Shown here piece after piece: positions 55,276-64,000 of a stretch of DNA of 64,000 nt. Source of the stretch: Nilaparvata lugens (Eukaryota; Arthropoda; Insecta; Hemiptera; Delphacidae); NCBI RefSeq assembly GCF_014356525.2, contig NC_052511.1, positions 51,086,068 to 51,150,067 on the forward strand. The letters are read 5' to 3'. The stretch's first letter is position 1. Each line of letters opens with the position of its first letter. A program made the position numbers and the translations under genes. The notes under the pieces were generated by a model. It searched no databases, was not told where the DNA came from, and saw only the letters and a list, made by a program, of their open reading frames with translations.

Positions 55276-55950
55276 ATATTACTAGTAGTTCTGTGAACAG
55301 TAGACCTCACACAGTATTCTCATCCACAAGTACCAGATGTCAACTGTTTTAAATGTTAAAAACTCAGTTCACGTTTGAATTTGTATTTCATATGATATAA
55401 TTCATCCAGTTCCGAGATGATCTTTCTATCTGATGAAAATTAATTTTGTAGAATCAAAAATATTATAATTTCTCCAGAATTATTTAGTTCATTTGTTTAT
55501 TTTTATTCACCTATTAAATTAGTTTTTTCGAATGTGAGAATATTGATACTGATGGGCAAGCATAATAATACCATGACTGCAAAACAAAATATCGAAACCA
55601 AAGACCTTAAAGCTGCGATTAGACCAAATTTATTAAAAAAATGTTGATGACCCAATCCTTCTAGATTATATTGGATTGAACATAACTTATAAAAAACACA
55701 TGATGAACATATGTGTTTGTCAACTTCCGTTCAATCTAATAGAATCTATAAGGATTAAGTTATAACCATTTTGTTAATAACTTTGGTGTAAACCCAGCTT
55801 GAAGATGCATACCTCTTTAATGTCTTTGATTGAAACTATACGTTTTTTGGAAAAAATGTCACGTTTTTTGGGAAAAATGTCACCTTATACAAATATAGTA
55901 ATAGACTGGCTTCTCCACACATCTGTGTAATCACTTGTCAGCTGACTTAT
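55276..55950 (-). mobile_element. Repeat family G, minus strand, interrupted
   Basis: Reverse of the family's right end (actagtagttctgtgaacag at 55276) and of gattacacagatgtgtggag (about 55912-55932), with about 560 bp of unrelated DNA in between. Confidence 0.5.
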
Positions 55951-56004
55951 TCTTTCATTTCAGTTCTAATTCCACATTTTTCCTCAAACTCTCTTTCTCT
56001 CTTC

Positions 56005-56252
56005 TTAATCAACCTTTTTCTTGAATAAGAAGTTCTTCTTGTTCTTCTTCAATCTCTACACTCCCATGCCTCCTTTTTCGTCTTTTCGTCTCTCATCCTT
56101 TTCATTTTTCTCTCCCTCTGAAGTCTCATCTTTTTCAAACTCTCTTTTTCTCTTCTCAATCAACATTTTCTTGAATAAGACGTTCTTCTTGATTCTTCTT
56201 CAATCTCTACACTCCCATGCCTCCTTTTTGTCTTTTCGTCTTCCATCCTTTT

Positions 56253-56285
<33 letters not shown>

Positions 56286-56290
56286 GCAGT
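56005..56290. repeat. Tandem duplication, about 143 bp
   Basis: cttgaataagaNgttcttctt ... caatctctacactcccatgcc occurs near 56022 and 56171, followed by a (CT)n tract at 56262-56285. The long frame here is pyrimidine noise. Confidence 0.85.
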
Positions 56291-56472
56291 GTCATCTCTC
56301 TCAATTCCCTCATATCTTTCCTTCGTCTTGCCACTTTTCAACTTTTTGCCTTTTTCCATTCTGTATTCCATTCATTCATCTTCTTTGTTTTTCCTCTTTT
56401 CATCTCTTTCGCTCCTCAATCTCCTCTCATGAAATACATCTATCTCAATATACGTCTAAGAAGAATGGACGG

Positions 56473-57035
56473 ATTGATTGATTGATTGAGTACTTTATTT
56501 ATGTAGATTACAATATATACTGGCTTATACACTTATATACAATAGCTTACAATACAGCAAAATTATAGATGAATTTACATAATATAGACTAAGAAAATAA
56601 TTATTGAATTGTATATGATATGAGAAGTAATTTGTAATATAATAACTATACATAATTATATTGAAACACTTCTTGAAATGGGCTGCTTTTAATTAATAAA
56701 ACAAAATAAAACTTGTAGCACCCTTTATTTATTAAAAAACTTAAAATAGTTGAACAACTAGTTTCGGTTTACACCATCTTCAGGTTCTAAGATAAAAATT
56801 TATTTTTTAAACTCTTTTAAGTTCTTTTTATTTTAGAACCTAAAGATGGTGTAAACCGAAACTAGTTGTTCAACTATTTTAAGTTTTTAATGAATAAAGG
56901 GTGCTACAAGTTTTATTTTGTTTTAATAATTATATTGTTATGCATCTAAATTGGCGGAGCTTTGGACATATCAATGTCCATTCTTCGGAAAGAATATTAA
57001 AAATATCCTCCCCACTAACTCTCTACCAAAACAGA
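56473..57035 (-). mobile_element. LINE/SINE tail with (GATT)n, minus strand, split by a foldback element
   Basis: Reverse of 40163-40462: gattgattgattgagtactt at 56473 and ggacatatcaatgtccattc at 56964. It is interrupted at 56664-56925. The 12 bp on each side of the interruption are identical. Confidence 0.8.
56664..56925 (-). mobile_element. Foldback Penelope-like element (copy P2)
   Basis: Inserted with a 12-bp duplication ATAATTATATTG (56652-56663, 56926-56937). Arms attaataaaacaaaataaaa and complement fold back. Each arm has a hammerhead-like core: minus strand CTGAAGA (56777-56783) with GAAAC (56761-56765), and plus strand a mutated CTAAAGA (56840-56846) with GAAAC (56858-56862). The extension aaacacttcttgaaatgggc marks one end, as in copy P1. 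Confidence 0.7.
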
Positions 57036-57079
57036 GAGTGAGAAGAAGAGTTGGAAGAACAAGAGAGTGGAAGGGAATC

Positions 57080-57260
57080 GAGAAAATTTTACTCTTGTCT
57101 TCTTCTCCTTTTCCTCCTCCTCCTTCTTCTTTCTTATTCTTTTTCTTCTTATTCTTCTTCTTGTTATTGTTTTCCTTCTTCTCCTTCTTTTCCTTCTTCT
57201 ACTTCTACTTCTCCACCTTCTTCTTCTCATTGTTCTTCTTCTTCCTCTCTCTCTTTTCTC
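57080..57260. repeat. (TTC)n-type pyrimidine tract
   Basis: Low-complexity CTT/TTC run. Frames on either strand are artefacts. Confidence 0.9.
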
Positions 57261-57335
57261 AACTTATGGCAAACAAATTAGGCGTCGGATCGTCTTATCG
57301 AGATCGAGAGCACAAGAGCAGCTTCTTCGAATAAC

Positions 57336-57745
57336 TCTCATCCTACATGATTACTGTTTCACCCGTGAATATTCAAGTTATAATTTCAAAGTTTTATCAC
57401 AACAATTATCTTCAATTTAGAAGTTTTCCCGTCTAGTTTAAGTCAATATACTTGATTTCGTGCGTGAACTGGAGGAAGTAATTATAATGCTATTTATCAA
57501 GGGTAGACTGATAAGTGAAGAGTTACTTGGATGTGAGCTTTCTGTGCCAAATCAGAAAGAATCAAATTGCTTAGGTTAACTTGTTTAATTAGGTTTAAAT
57601 TAGTATGAGACAGGAGAATAATACCTTATCTTCATACTATAATTTAAGTCTATAACTCTACGAGTAGATAAGTAGTCTACTGAGAGTATAAGTAAATTGA
57701 TTATACTCTGCTAAAATATCTATCTATATTAAGTTCACCATGATT
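57336..57745. other. No feature recognised
   Basis: AT-rich DNA without frame, repeat or RNA signal. Confidence 0.4.
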
Positions 57746-57747
57746 CA

Positions 57748-58081
57748 GGCTAGGGCCACACGAGGCTGACGCACAAAGTGCGTCCGTTGCAACTTACTTT
57801 TTGACGTCCCTTGAAGAAATACATTGAAATGAATTGGTGACAACACATGAGGTACGTGCGTACCAAGTAACGGAAGTCGTAATGGACGGTGATTTTTGAA
57901 CTGCGCATAAATGCTACAACGCACATCGAGACATGCAAAAGTTACTGCTTCGTCTGGTTCCATTGCGTGAAGCCAACTGACGTTGACGCACCACACTCAA
58001 TGCTCGTGTCGTGTCATTGGCGTCAGCCGCAAACAGTAAGTTGCGATGGGCGCACTATGTGCGCTCGTGTGACCCTAGCCT
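57748..58081. mobile_element. MITE with ggctagggccacacgag ends
   Basis: Left end ggctagggccacacgag pairs with the right end ctcgtgtgaccctagcc. 334 bp, richer in CG and GC dinucleotides than its flanks. The target duplication was not resolved, so the superfamily (hAT is one option) is open. Confidence 0.65.
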
Positions 58082-58454
58082 TAGAGTCATTAAACGTTAA
58101 ATTGAAACGTATGACGTCATTTTGACGTATGACGTTAAATCGGCCTATGTTATTTCTCAATATTTAATTATTGAGACCATAAAGAAAACGTAGCATAGGT
58201 AGATATCTCATGGTAAAGGTCGTTTATGTTCCAAATTTCAAGCCGATTTTTTGTTAACTCTAGCCGATAACTGTCGACTACTGTCAATAATGTTTTGACC
58301 AGCGTCACATGGCTCCAACATAAACAACCAGGAAATTCGCGGATGAGCATTATCACGTATGAACTACTGGACTGATTAACTTGAAATTTTTCATAAAGAT
58401 TCTTTAAATTCTTCAAGATTTCAGTAGGTCAAGTTCCCAGTTTAACAATATTCT

Positions 58455-58686
58455 TCCTCTGAAGAAGAAGAAGAAAGAAGAAGAAGAAGAGAGAAGAAGA
58501 AGAAGAAGAAAGAAGAAGAAGAAGAAGAAGAGAGAAGAAGAAGAAAGAAGAAGAAGAAAGAAGAAGAAGAAAAGAAGAAGAAGAAGAAGAAGAAGAAGAG
58601 AGAAGAAGAAGAAGTAGAAGAAGAAGAGAAGAAGAAGAAAAGAAGAAGAGAAGAAGAAGAAGAAGAAGAAGAAGAAGAAGAAGAAG

Positions 58687-58715
<29 letters not shown>
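58455..58715. repeat. Long (AAG)n microsatellite
   Basis: About 260 bp of interrupted GAA/AAG triplets. The poly-Phe frame opposite is an artefact. Confidence 0.95.
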
Positions 58716-58717
<2 letters not shown>

Positions 58718-59080
58718 TCAAAATTAGACCCTTGCGGAGCACGGGTTACCTGCTAGTAATGAATAGAATAGATCCCCACATTTCAGTGAGAGTTGAAGTA
58801 GCCAGCTCTGTGAAAACATATTTTCCAAGAGTTCTGATTGGACTGGTCACACTCAAAGGGAATGAATTTCTCCATTAGAACTTGTGGGAATAATATTCTC
58901 ACTGTATCTGTCAATATTATTGTCACTTATATGTGGGAATCCAGCTTTAGTTAGTGATATTTCATATTTCTAGAATGTTTTTTCCTGCATTTAACAGATG
59001 TTGAATCTCTGTATTTCCTCCCAGAGAAGAACATTCTTACTAAAACTGGACAAAGTATTTGCACTGCTGGAGAGTATCAC
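58716..59080. other. No feature recognised
   Basis: Non-repetitive-looking DNA, no open frame of note. Confidence 0.4.
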
Positions 59081-59355
59081 GATAGAGAAACAATAGCTTG
59101 AGTAGATATCCCATGGTATAGGGCGTTCATGTCGCAACTTTTACTGTTATCTCAAGCTGATAGTCCACGTATTTCTTTCCCAAAAAGGTGTATGACGCTG
59201 GTAGTCTCTCATATTATGCCGTTCATACACACTCACCCGGCCAAAACAGTAAAAATCTTCAATAATTGATAGTAATCGACTTGAGATAACAGTAAAAGTT
59301 GCGAAATAAACGCCCTATACCATGGGATATCTACTTACGCTATTGTTTCTCTATG
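59081..59355. mobile_element. MITE with 70-bp inverted arms
   Basis: Arms gatagagaaacaatagcttg ... aacttttactgttatctcaag (59081-59153) and the complement (59281-59355) surround a 130-bp loop. GTATCAC at 59074-59080 and 59356-59362 is a likely 7-bp target duplication. A fragment of the arm recurs at 58190-58230. Confidence 0.75.
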
Positions 59356-59414
59356 GTATCACCTTGCACATAATCATCAACCCCAATCTCATATCATTTT
59401 TCTTTCTGTTACAG

Positions 59415-59944
59415 ACGCTCAACAAACCAACAACTCTGGGTACCCTTGGAGGCGGCAGAGTCCCACCAACTGGAGGCAGCACTACTAGAAGTCGGAGGCG
59501 GCAAAAAGCGTGGGGGCAGCTAAACAAAATGGAGGTGAAATGAAGTGCTGGCCTCTACGGCTGCTGGCTTTGCTTCTGGCGGTGGGGGGCGGCGGAACCG
59601 GAAGTAGCGGCACCGGAAGTAGTTTTGCCGGAACCGGAAGTGGCGGACTCGGAACCGGAAGTAGTAGTTTTGCGGGAACCGGAAGCGGTGGAACCGGAAG
59701 TGGAGCAACCGGAAGTGAGTGCCCCGCTGGTCTAGGAGCAGCATGTCCGTGCTACAGTTTCGAGGATGGCATTTTTGTCGAGTGCCCATCGCCGACCAAA
59801 GCTGTGTTGCACCGTCTGTTGAACGCATTGCACGATACGCCTGTACAGTCGCTGAACATCTACGATTTGGATCGTGCACTAACACTGCTCACAAACGACC
59901 TGTTTCCGCCTGGCGATATCATCATCAAGCATCTACAGATCAAG
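59415..59944 (+). CDS. First coding exon of a secreted leucine-rich-repeat-type protein (partial)
   Basis: Exon bounded by a good acceptor (ttctttctgttacag, 59400-59414) and donor (AAG/GTTAGT at 59944/59945). Coding starts at ATG 59540; an in-frame TAG at 59486 excludes an earlier start. The 135 codons encode a signal peptide (MKCWPLRLLALLLAVGGGG), a Gly/Thr/Ser low-complexity segment of about 40 residues built of GTGSG/GTGSS units, then a Cys-rich N-cap (ECPAGLGAACPCYSFEDGIF). After it comes QSLNIYDLDRALTLL ... GDIIIKHLQIK, which reads as the beginning of leucine-rich repeats. Insect extracellular LRR proteins have this cap-then-repeat order. I cannot name the gene. The exon ends in phase 0 after Lys, and later exons are not seen before 64000, so the following sequence is probably intron. 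Confidence 0.75.
59529..59543 (+). promoter_or_regulatory. Upstream ORF overlapping the main start codon
   Basis: A five-codon uORF (ATG GAG GTG AAA TGA) ends so that its stop overlaps the main ATG at 59540 (aATGA). This arrangement could allow termination-reinitiation and reduce or regulate translation of the LRR protein. Inferred from sequence only. Confidence 0.5.
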
Positions 59945-60994
59945 GTTAGTAGTCTGAGGTCATTTATACTATAATAAATTAGAACCGTAAGTACAATGAT
60001 TAGAAAGAAGTAAATTACAAACATAATACTCCAGAAATTTAATAAAATCAAGAGAGAAACATTTTAAGAGAGAAGCATATCACCAAGCAGTCCATGTCAA
60101 AATCCATGATGAGTGTAATTCAACATTCTAAATAAGCTTTTAGCAGTATTGGAGATGATACAGTAGTTGAAGCTTGAGGTTCATGGGGCCAAGCCATACA
60201 AGGAATTTTAGGTTGAGAGAAAAACTTATCGAGAGAGAGAAACATATCAAGAAAGAAACTTATCACCAAGCAGTCCATGTCAAAACACAATATGAATGTA
60301 ATTCAACATTCTAAAAGAGCTTTTAGCAGTATTGAACATGATGCAGTAGCTGAAGCTTGAGGCTCAAGGGCCAAGCCAAACAAGGCGTTTTCATAATTCA
60401 CAAGACACGACACGACCTCTCTGGTTGGCTTCCTAGGAAGCTCAATCGATAAGTCAATCCAATTAGTCAATCGTAGAGGCTCCTGTCTTGTTGTGCCCAC
60501 TGAAAAAACGCCTCGTTTGGCTTGGCCCTGAGATCTGCGATCTGCGATACCATGGGTCATAATCCCATGAATTGATAGCTCTACTCTGAAATCTGATGAC
60601 GATTTTGTATCCTTCAAATAAGGTATTCAAGTTATTAGAATAAGGTATTCAAATAAAGTATTACTCACAGCTAGCACACAAGTTTGAATTGTCTGGCTGT
60701 GCCAAAGATTTATTATAATTACATTTGTCTTAAGTATCTTGTATTCTCGCGAAATAAATATTCTATTTTATTTATTATATCCTCTATATAAGGTTTCAAT
60801 GTGAACATTCAAAGTTGATTGTTTGGAGAGAATAAGTTGTGTTTTATCACCGCTCCATACAAAGGATTACGACAACCCAAGTTCTAATAGCTTATTGTTA
60901 ATGAAAATCCATTATCATTTGATGTAAATCATCAGCTGAAGAAAACGTAAAACCAGTAACTGTTTCGAACTATTGATGAAATTTTCGAGAAAAA
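59945..60994. repeat. Intronic direct repeats and MITE-like inverted repeat
   Basis: agagaaacatNtNaagagagaa ... aagcagtccatgtcaaaa ... agcttttagcagtattg occurs at 60050-60200 and again at 60235-60370. The second copy runs into gggccaagccaaacaaggcg (60368), whose complement is at 60507-60530, giving a 165-bp MITE-like unit. 60531-60994 has nothing recognised. Confidence 0.65.
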
Positions 60995-61925
60995 ATAGTT
61001 CATCATCTCTGAACTCTGAGGATTGTGTATGAGAGAGGGTTAAAAGTAAGAGAGAGCCGGCTGCGCCCAAGCTTTTCCCTCCCAGAATTTAAATTAAGAA
61101 AGCAATTCAATTCAATCTATAACATCATACATTGCATACTGCAAAAGAAACCTTGTTCTCTGTGATACTGCAAATACATCTAGCTCATCATCTATGACCT
61201 CTGAGGATCAAGTATGAGTGAGGGTTAGAAGTAAGAGAGAGCCGACTGCCCCTAGCTTCGCCCTCCCAGAATTTAAATAAAGGCAGCTCTTCAATTTAAT
61301 CTATAACAACATACATTACATACTGCAACAGAAACCTTGTTCTCTGTGATACTGCATATACATCTAGCTCATCATCTTTGACCTCTGAGGATTAAGAGTA
61401 TGAGTGAGGGTTCAAAGTAAGAGAGAGCCGGATGTGCCCTAGCTTCGCCCTACTAGAATTAAAATAAAGGCAGCAACTCAATTTTATCTACAACATCATA
61501 CATTACATACTGCAACAGAAACCTTGTTCTCTGTGATACTGCATATACATCTAGCTCATCATCTATGACCTCCGAGGATTGAGTATGAGAGAGGGTTAAA
61601 AGTAAGAGAGAGCCGGCTGCGCCCAAGCTTCTCCCTCCTAGAATTTAAATAAAGGCAGCAATTCAATTCAATCTATAACATCATACATTGCATACTGCAA
61701 AAGGAACCTTGTTCTCTGCGATACTGCATATACATCTAGCTCATCATTCATGACCTCTGAGGATTAAGTATGAGTGAGGGTTAAAAGTAAGAGAGAGCCG
61801 GCTGCGCCCTAGCTTCGCCCTCCTATAATTAATATGAAGGCAGCTATTCAATTCAATCTATAACATCATAATTGCATACTGCAACAGATACAAACCTTGT
61901 TCTCTGTGATACTGCATTTATACGT
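60995..61925. repeat. Tandem repeat, period about 185 bp, 5 units
   Basis: Units begin tcatcatctatgacctctgagg near 60999, 61187, 61371, 61558 and 61743. They share gtaagagagagccggctgcg, tagcttcgccctcc and ccttgttctctgtgatactgc. Confidence 0.95.
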
Positions 61926-62064
61926 CACCCGAAAGTCATGCCATATCCTACCAGCTTTCAGTAAAGATACCACTTTTCGAATGCCACTCTATCCCCTATA
62001 ATCCGTATCGTTTTAGCAGACGTGTTATCCCCCTCATATCAGCTATCAAATCACGCTCTTCTGG

Positions 62065-62345
62065 AGTCCAAAGCTATAGTGAGATTCACTCCAAACTGTC
62101 AGGATTCTCCATCAACAACATTAACACTTCCTATTCAATCAATGTTGCCAGTCTCGAACCATACTGGAAATCACTTAAAACTGTCAGTATTTGTCATAAA
62201 TGGCATTCAACGCTTTCCATTAAACCTACACTGACACTATTCATGCATTCAACTGAAGCAGATTCACTTCAAACTGTCAGTATTCCTCATAAACAGCATC
62301 CAAAGCTTCCCATTCATCCAATACTGACAGTGGATCTCAGAGCAG
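62065..62345. repeat. Minisatellite 'cactNcaaactgtcag', about 3 units
   Basis: Units of about 90-105 bp: attcactccaaactgtcagg, atcacttaaaactgtcagta and attcacttcaaactgtcagt, each followed by a cattNaaNcaNtNctgacag-like end. Same dispersed family as 11895-12060. Confidence 0.75.
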
Positions 62346-62811
62346 TCATCCATAATATACGAGATAACATTCGGCGACATGATTCCAGCGATTATTATTT
62401 AATCGAGCTCAACATGGTGCTTGTCAATCGATTATCGATATATATCGATATTACAAGCCGATAGTGGTCAGCACCCGGGATTGCATTAAAATTGAATCAC
62501 ACACACAAGACACAAGTCAATCGATTTCAATATTCGATATATAGTTGCCTATAGTGAGGTCCACGTTATAATGGCAGTGTTTGATTAGCAATGGTATTGC
62601 TATCCTTGTCTTCTTGTCTTCTTGTCTTCTATCCTTCTCTTTCTCGCTTTGCTCTGTTGCCAGATCGTCTTTCAACAATGTAGAATTGAAGATAAATTAA
62701 ATTATGTAATCTCAATTATGTAAATTCATTACAAAATTATTGAAAAATATAATTTATTGCTTAATAGAATATAGTTGATTATTTTGAACGAGAATGAACA
62801 GTTAATATTAC
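62346..62811. other. Mostly unassigned
   Basis: Bases 62548-62590 hold a fragment of family H in reverse (ctatagtgaggtccacgtta). tatcgat-type motifs at 62430-62450 are noted without a claimed role. No gene. Confidence 0.4.
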
Positions 62812-62823
62812 ATCAATAAACCT

Positions 62824-63820
62824 AATTGATAAGAACAATATAAAAATCTTGTAGTACCCTTTATTTTTAAAAAAACTTTTAAATAGTTTCAACCCTAAGT
62901 TAGGGTCGAAACTAGTTGTTGAACTATTTTAAAGTTTTTAAAAATCTGGTGTGGCGCACTCACACAACTTTCCTTGCCGTTATGAGAAAAGATCACCTGA
63001 CGCTTGTGTTCCCGCACATCTCAAGTCTACTATTCAAAGATATGAACCAGCTGTTGACAGGACAATAACGCTGGAGACACACGAAGTATGCTATCTCTTC
63101 ATAGTGAATGATTTAATAGAATCAACAGTTTGCCAACAGTTTGCAATTGGATAATCACATTTTCTCGTATTTCGAGCTTATTTTCAATTTTAGGTGAAAA
63201 TGTTACTGAACATTAATTCTAGAGATTTTCATGATCAATCTTTTCCACTTGAAATTTCTTGTTTAAATTGTATCTGAAAGCCTGATAATCGTGAATCTGA
63301 AATCAAACTTTGCATAGATTGTGCAGTGCTCCTGAAATTTTCACAGATATGAGACTTGTGGCAGTTGATGGAGCTTATCGATGACTATTTTAGGTATGAA
63401 TTTGATCAAAATCGTTAGAGCCGTTTTCGAGAAAATCGCGAAAAACCCTGTTTTTGACAACATTTTTGCCATTTTAGCCGCCATCTTGAATTACATTTGA
63501 TCGAAATTGTTCGTGTCGGATCCTTATAGTGTAAGGACCTTAAGTTCCAAATTTCAAGTCATTCCGTTAATTAGGATATGAGATATCGTGTTCACACACA
63601 CATACAGACCAATACCCAAAAATCACTTTTTTGGACTCAGGGAACCTTGAAACGTATAGAAATTTGAAAATTGGGGTACCTTAAATTTTGTTTCGGAAAG
63701 CAATACTTTCCTTACCAATGGTAATAGGGCAAAGAAAGTAAAAAATAAAGGCTACTACAACATTTTCATGTTGTTTCTATTAATTTTTTAAAAAGTAGCA
63801 CATTTAAGTGAAGTGTCTTT
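62824..63820 (+). mobile_element. Foldback Penelope-like element (copy P3), split by family T
   Basis: A 12-bp duplication ATCAATAAACCT (62812-62823, 63821-63832) encloses the element: left part to 62944 (aatcttgtagtaccctttat; gggtcgaaactagttgttga) and right part from 63741 (ataaaggctactacaac ... aaaaagtagcacattt). Family T (62945-63740) is inserted between. The GAAAC box (62908-62912) is kept, but the CTGA box is replaced by a small ccctaagttaggg hairpin. Confidence 0.7.
62945..63740 (-). mobile_element. Repeat family T, near full-length, minus strand
   Basis: Reverse counterpart of 4958-5796, from tctggtgtggcgcactcaca to ggtaatagggcaaagaaagt. It is nested in the foldback element at 62824. 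The flanking aaaaa runs may include its target duplication. The open frame at 62951-63154 has no known domain. Confidence 0.7.
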
Positions 63821-63827
63821 ATCAATA

Positions 63828-63937
63828 AACCTGTATCTGTTACCGTCTATAGAAGGCATTGACAAGACAGAGGTTCGGCAACGTTGTTCTCCCATCTTTC
63901 TCCACTGCCATTATAACGTGGACCTCACTATACCACC
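63828..63937 (+). mobile_element. Repeat family H copy
   Basis: ctgtatctgttaccgtctat, gaaggcattgacaagacaga and ccactgccattataacgtgg, as at 9572, 10277, 25213 and 37018. The rest of the window to 64000 has nothing recognised. Confidence 0.6.
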
Positions 63938-64000
63938 GTCGGTGAACTAAATTGAATTACACCGTCAGCTCGATGTTTGTCTATCGATGATTCGATATAT

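Noticed and set aside
56021..56485. 154-residue Ser/Phe-rich frame
   Set aside because: Crosses a 143-bp tandem duplication and a CT run.
57745..58125. Small ORFs on both strands with varied composition
   Set aside because: They lie wholly within the MITE at 57748-58081 and share no known domain.
62425..62455. DRE-type promoter element (tatcgata)
   Set aside because: The motif is short and there is no adjacent gene start; chance occurrence in AT-rich DNA is likely.

Overview
This window is repeat-dominated eukaryotic nuclear DNA, most likely from a hemipteran insect. Several interspersed repeat families look like those I associate with planthoppers such as Nilaparvata; that species guess comes from memory and is tentative. 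The evidence is low GC, abundant microsatellites and MITEs, a tRNA-derived SINE, LINE tails, an LTR element, and a single convincing host exon with insect-style splice sites. Almost all open frames elsewhere are translations of microsatellites or of transposon debris.

Layout. 1-11.8 kb: interspersed repeats, a Helitron-like element, MITEs, a LINE ORF1 fragment with a PHD finger, and a 102-bp satellite. 11.8-25.4 kb (copy A) and 30.3-37.2 kb (copy B) are two versions of one colinear segment. They differ by clean insertions in A: a Harbinger-type MITE, a piggyBac derivative with TTAA ends, a LINE tail, and a 2.2-kb palindromic array. Copy B begins exactly at a 100-N gap, so A and B may be unpurged haplotypes. 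26.1-29.2 kb: a decayed minus-strand gene cluster with a capsid-like pseudogene of the insect double-jelly-roll (DJR-like) family, a Gly-rich membrane ORF, a BIR-like ORF and two small ORFs. This is probably an endogenized DNA-virus or Polinton-like element.

37.2-46.3 kb: a large inverted-repeat element, pyrimidine-rich tracts, a LINE reverse-transcriptase fragment interrupted by a SINE and by a MITE, and a 120-bp satellite. 46.3-54.8 kb: a complete 8.5-kb LTR retrotransposon with 1.98-kb LTRs and a 4-bp target duplication. It encodes a broken Gag and two unfamiliar ORFs, with no recognisable pol. 54.8-59.4 kb: MITEs, tails and a long AAG microsatellite. 59.4-59.9 kb: the first coding exon of a secreted leucine-rich-repeat-type protein, with a uORF overlapping its start codon. 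60-64 kb: intronic or intergenic tandem repeats and nested transposons.

The most interesting non-gene signal is a foldback element family at 24.8, 56.7 and 62.8 kb, with a degenerate relative at 39.5 kb. The first three copies each have a 12-bp target duplication. Copies carry hammerhead-ribozyme-like core motifs (CTGATGA or CTGAAGA followed by GAAAC), which suggests a Penelope-related or retrozyme-like origin.
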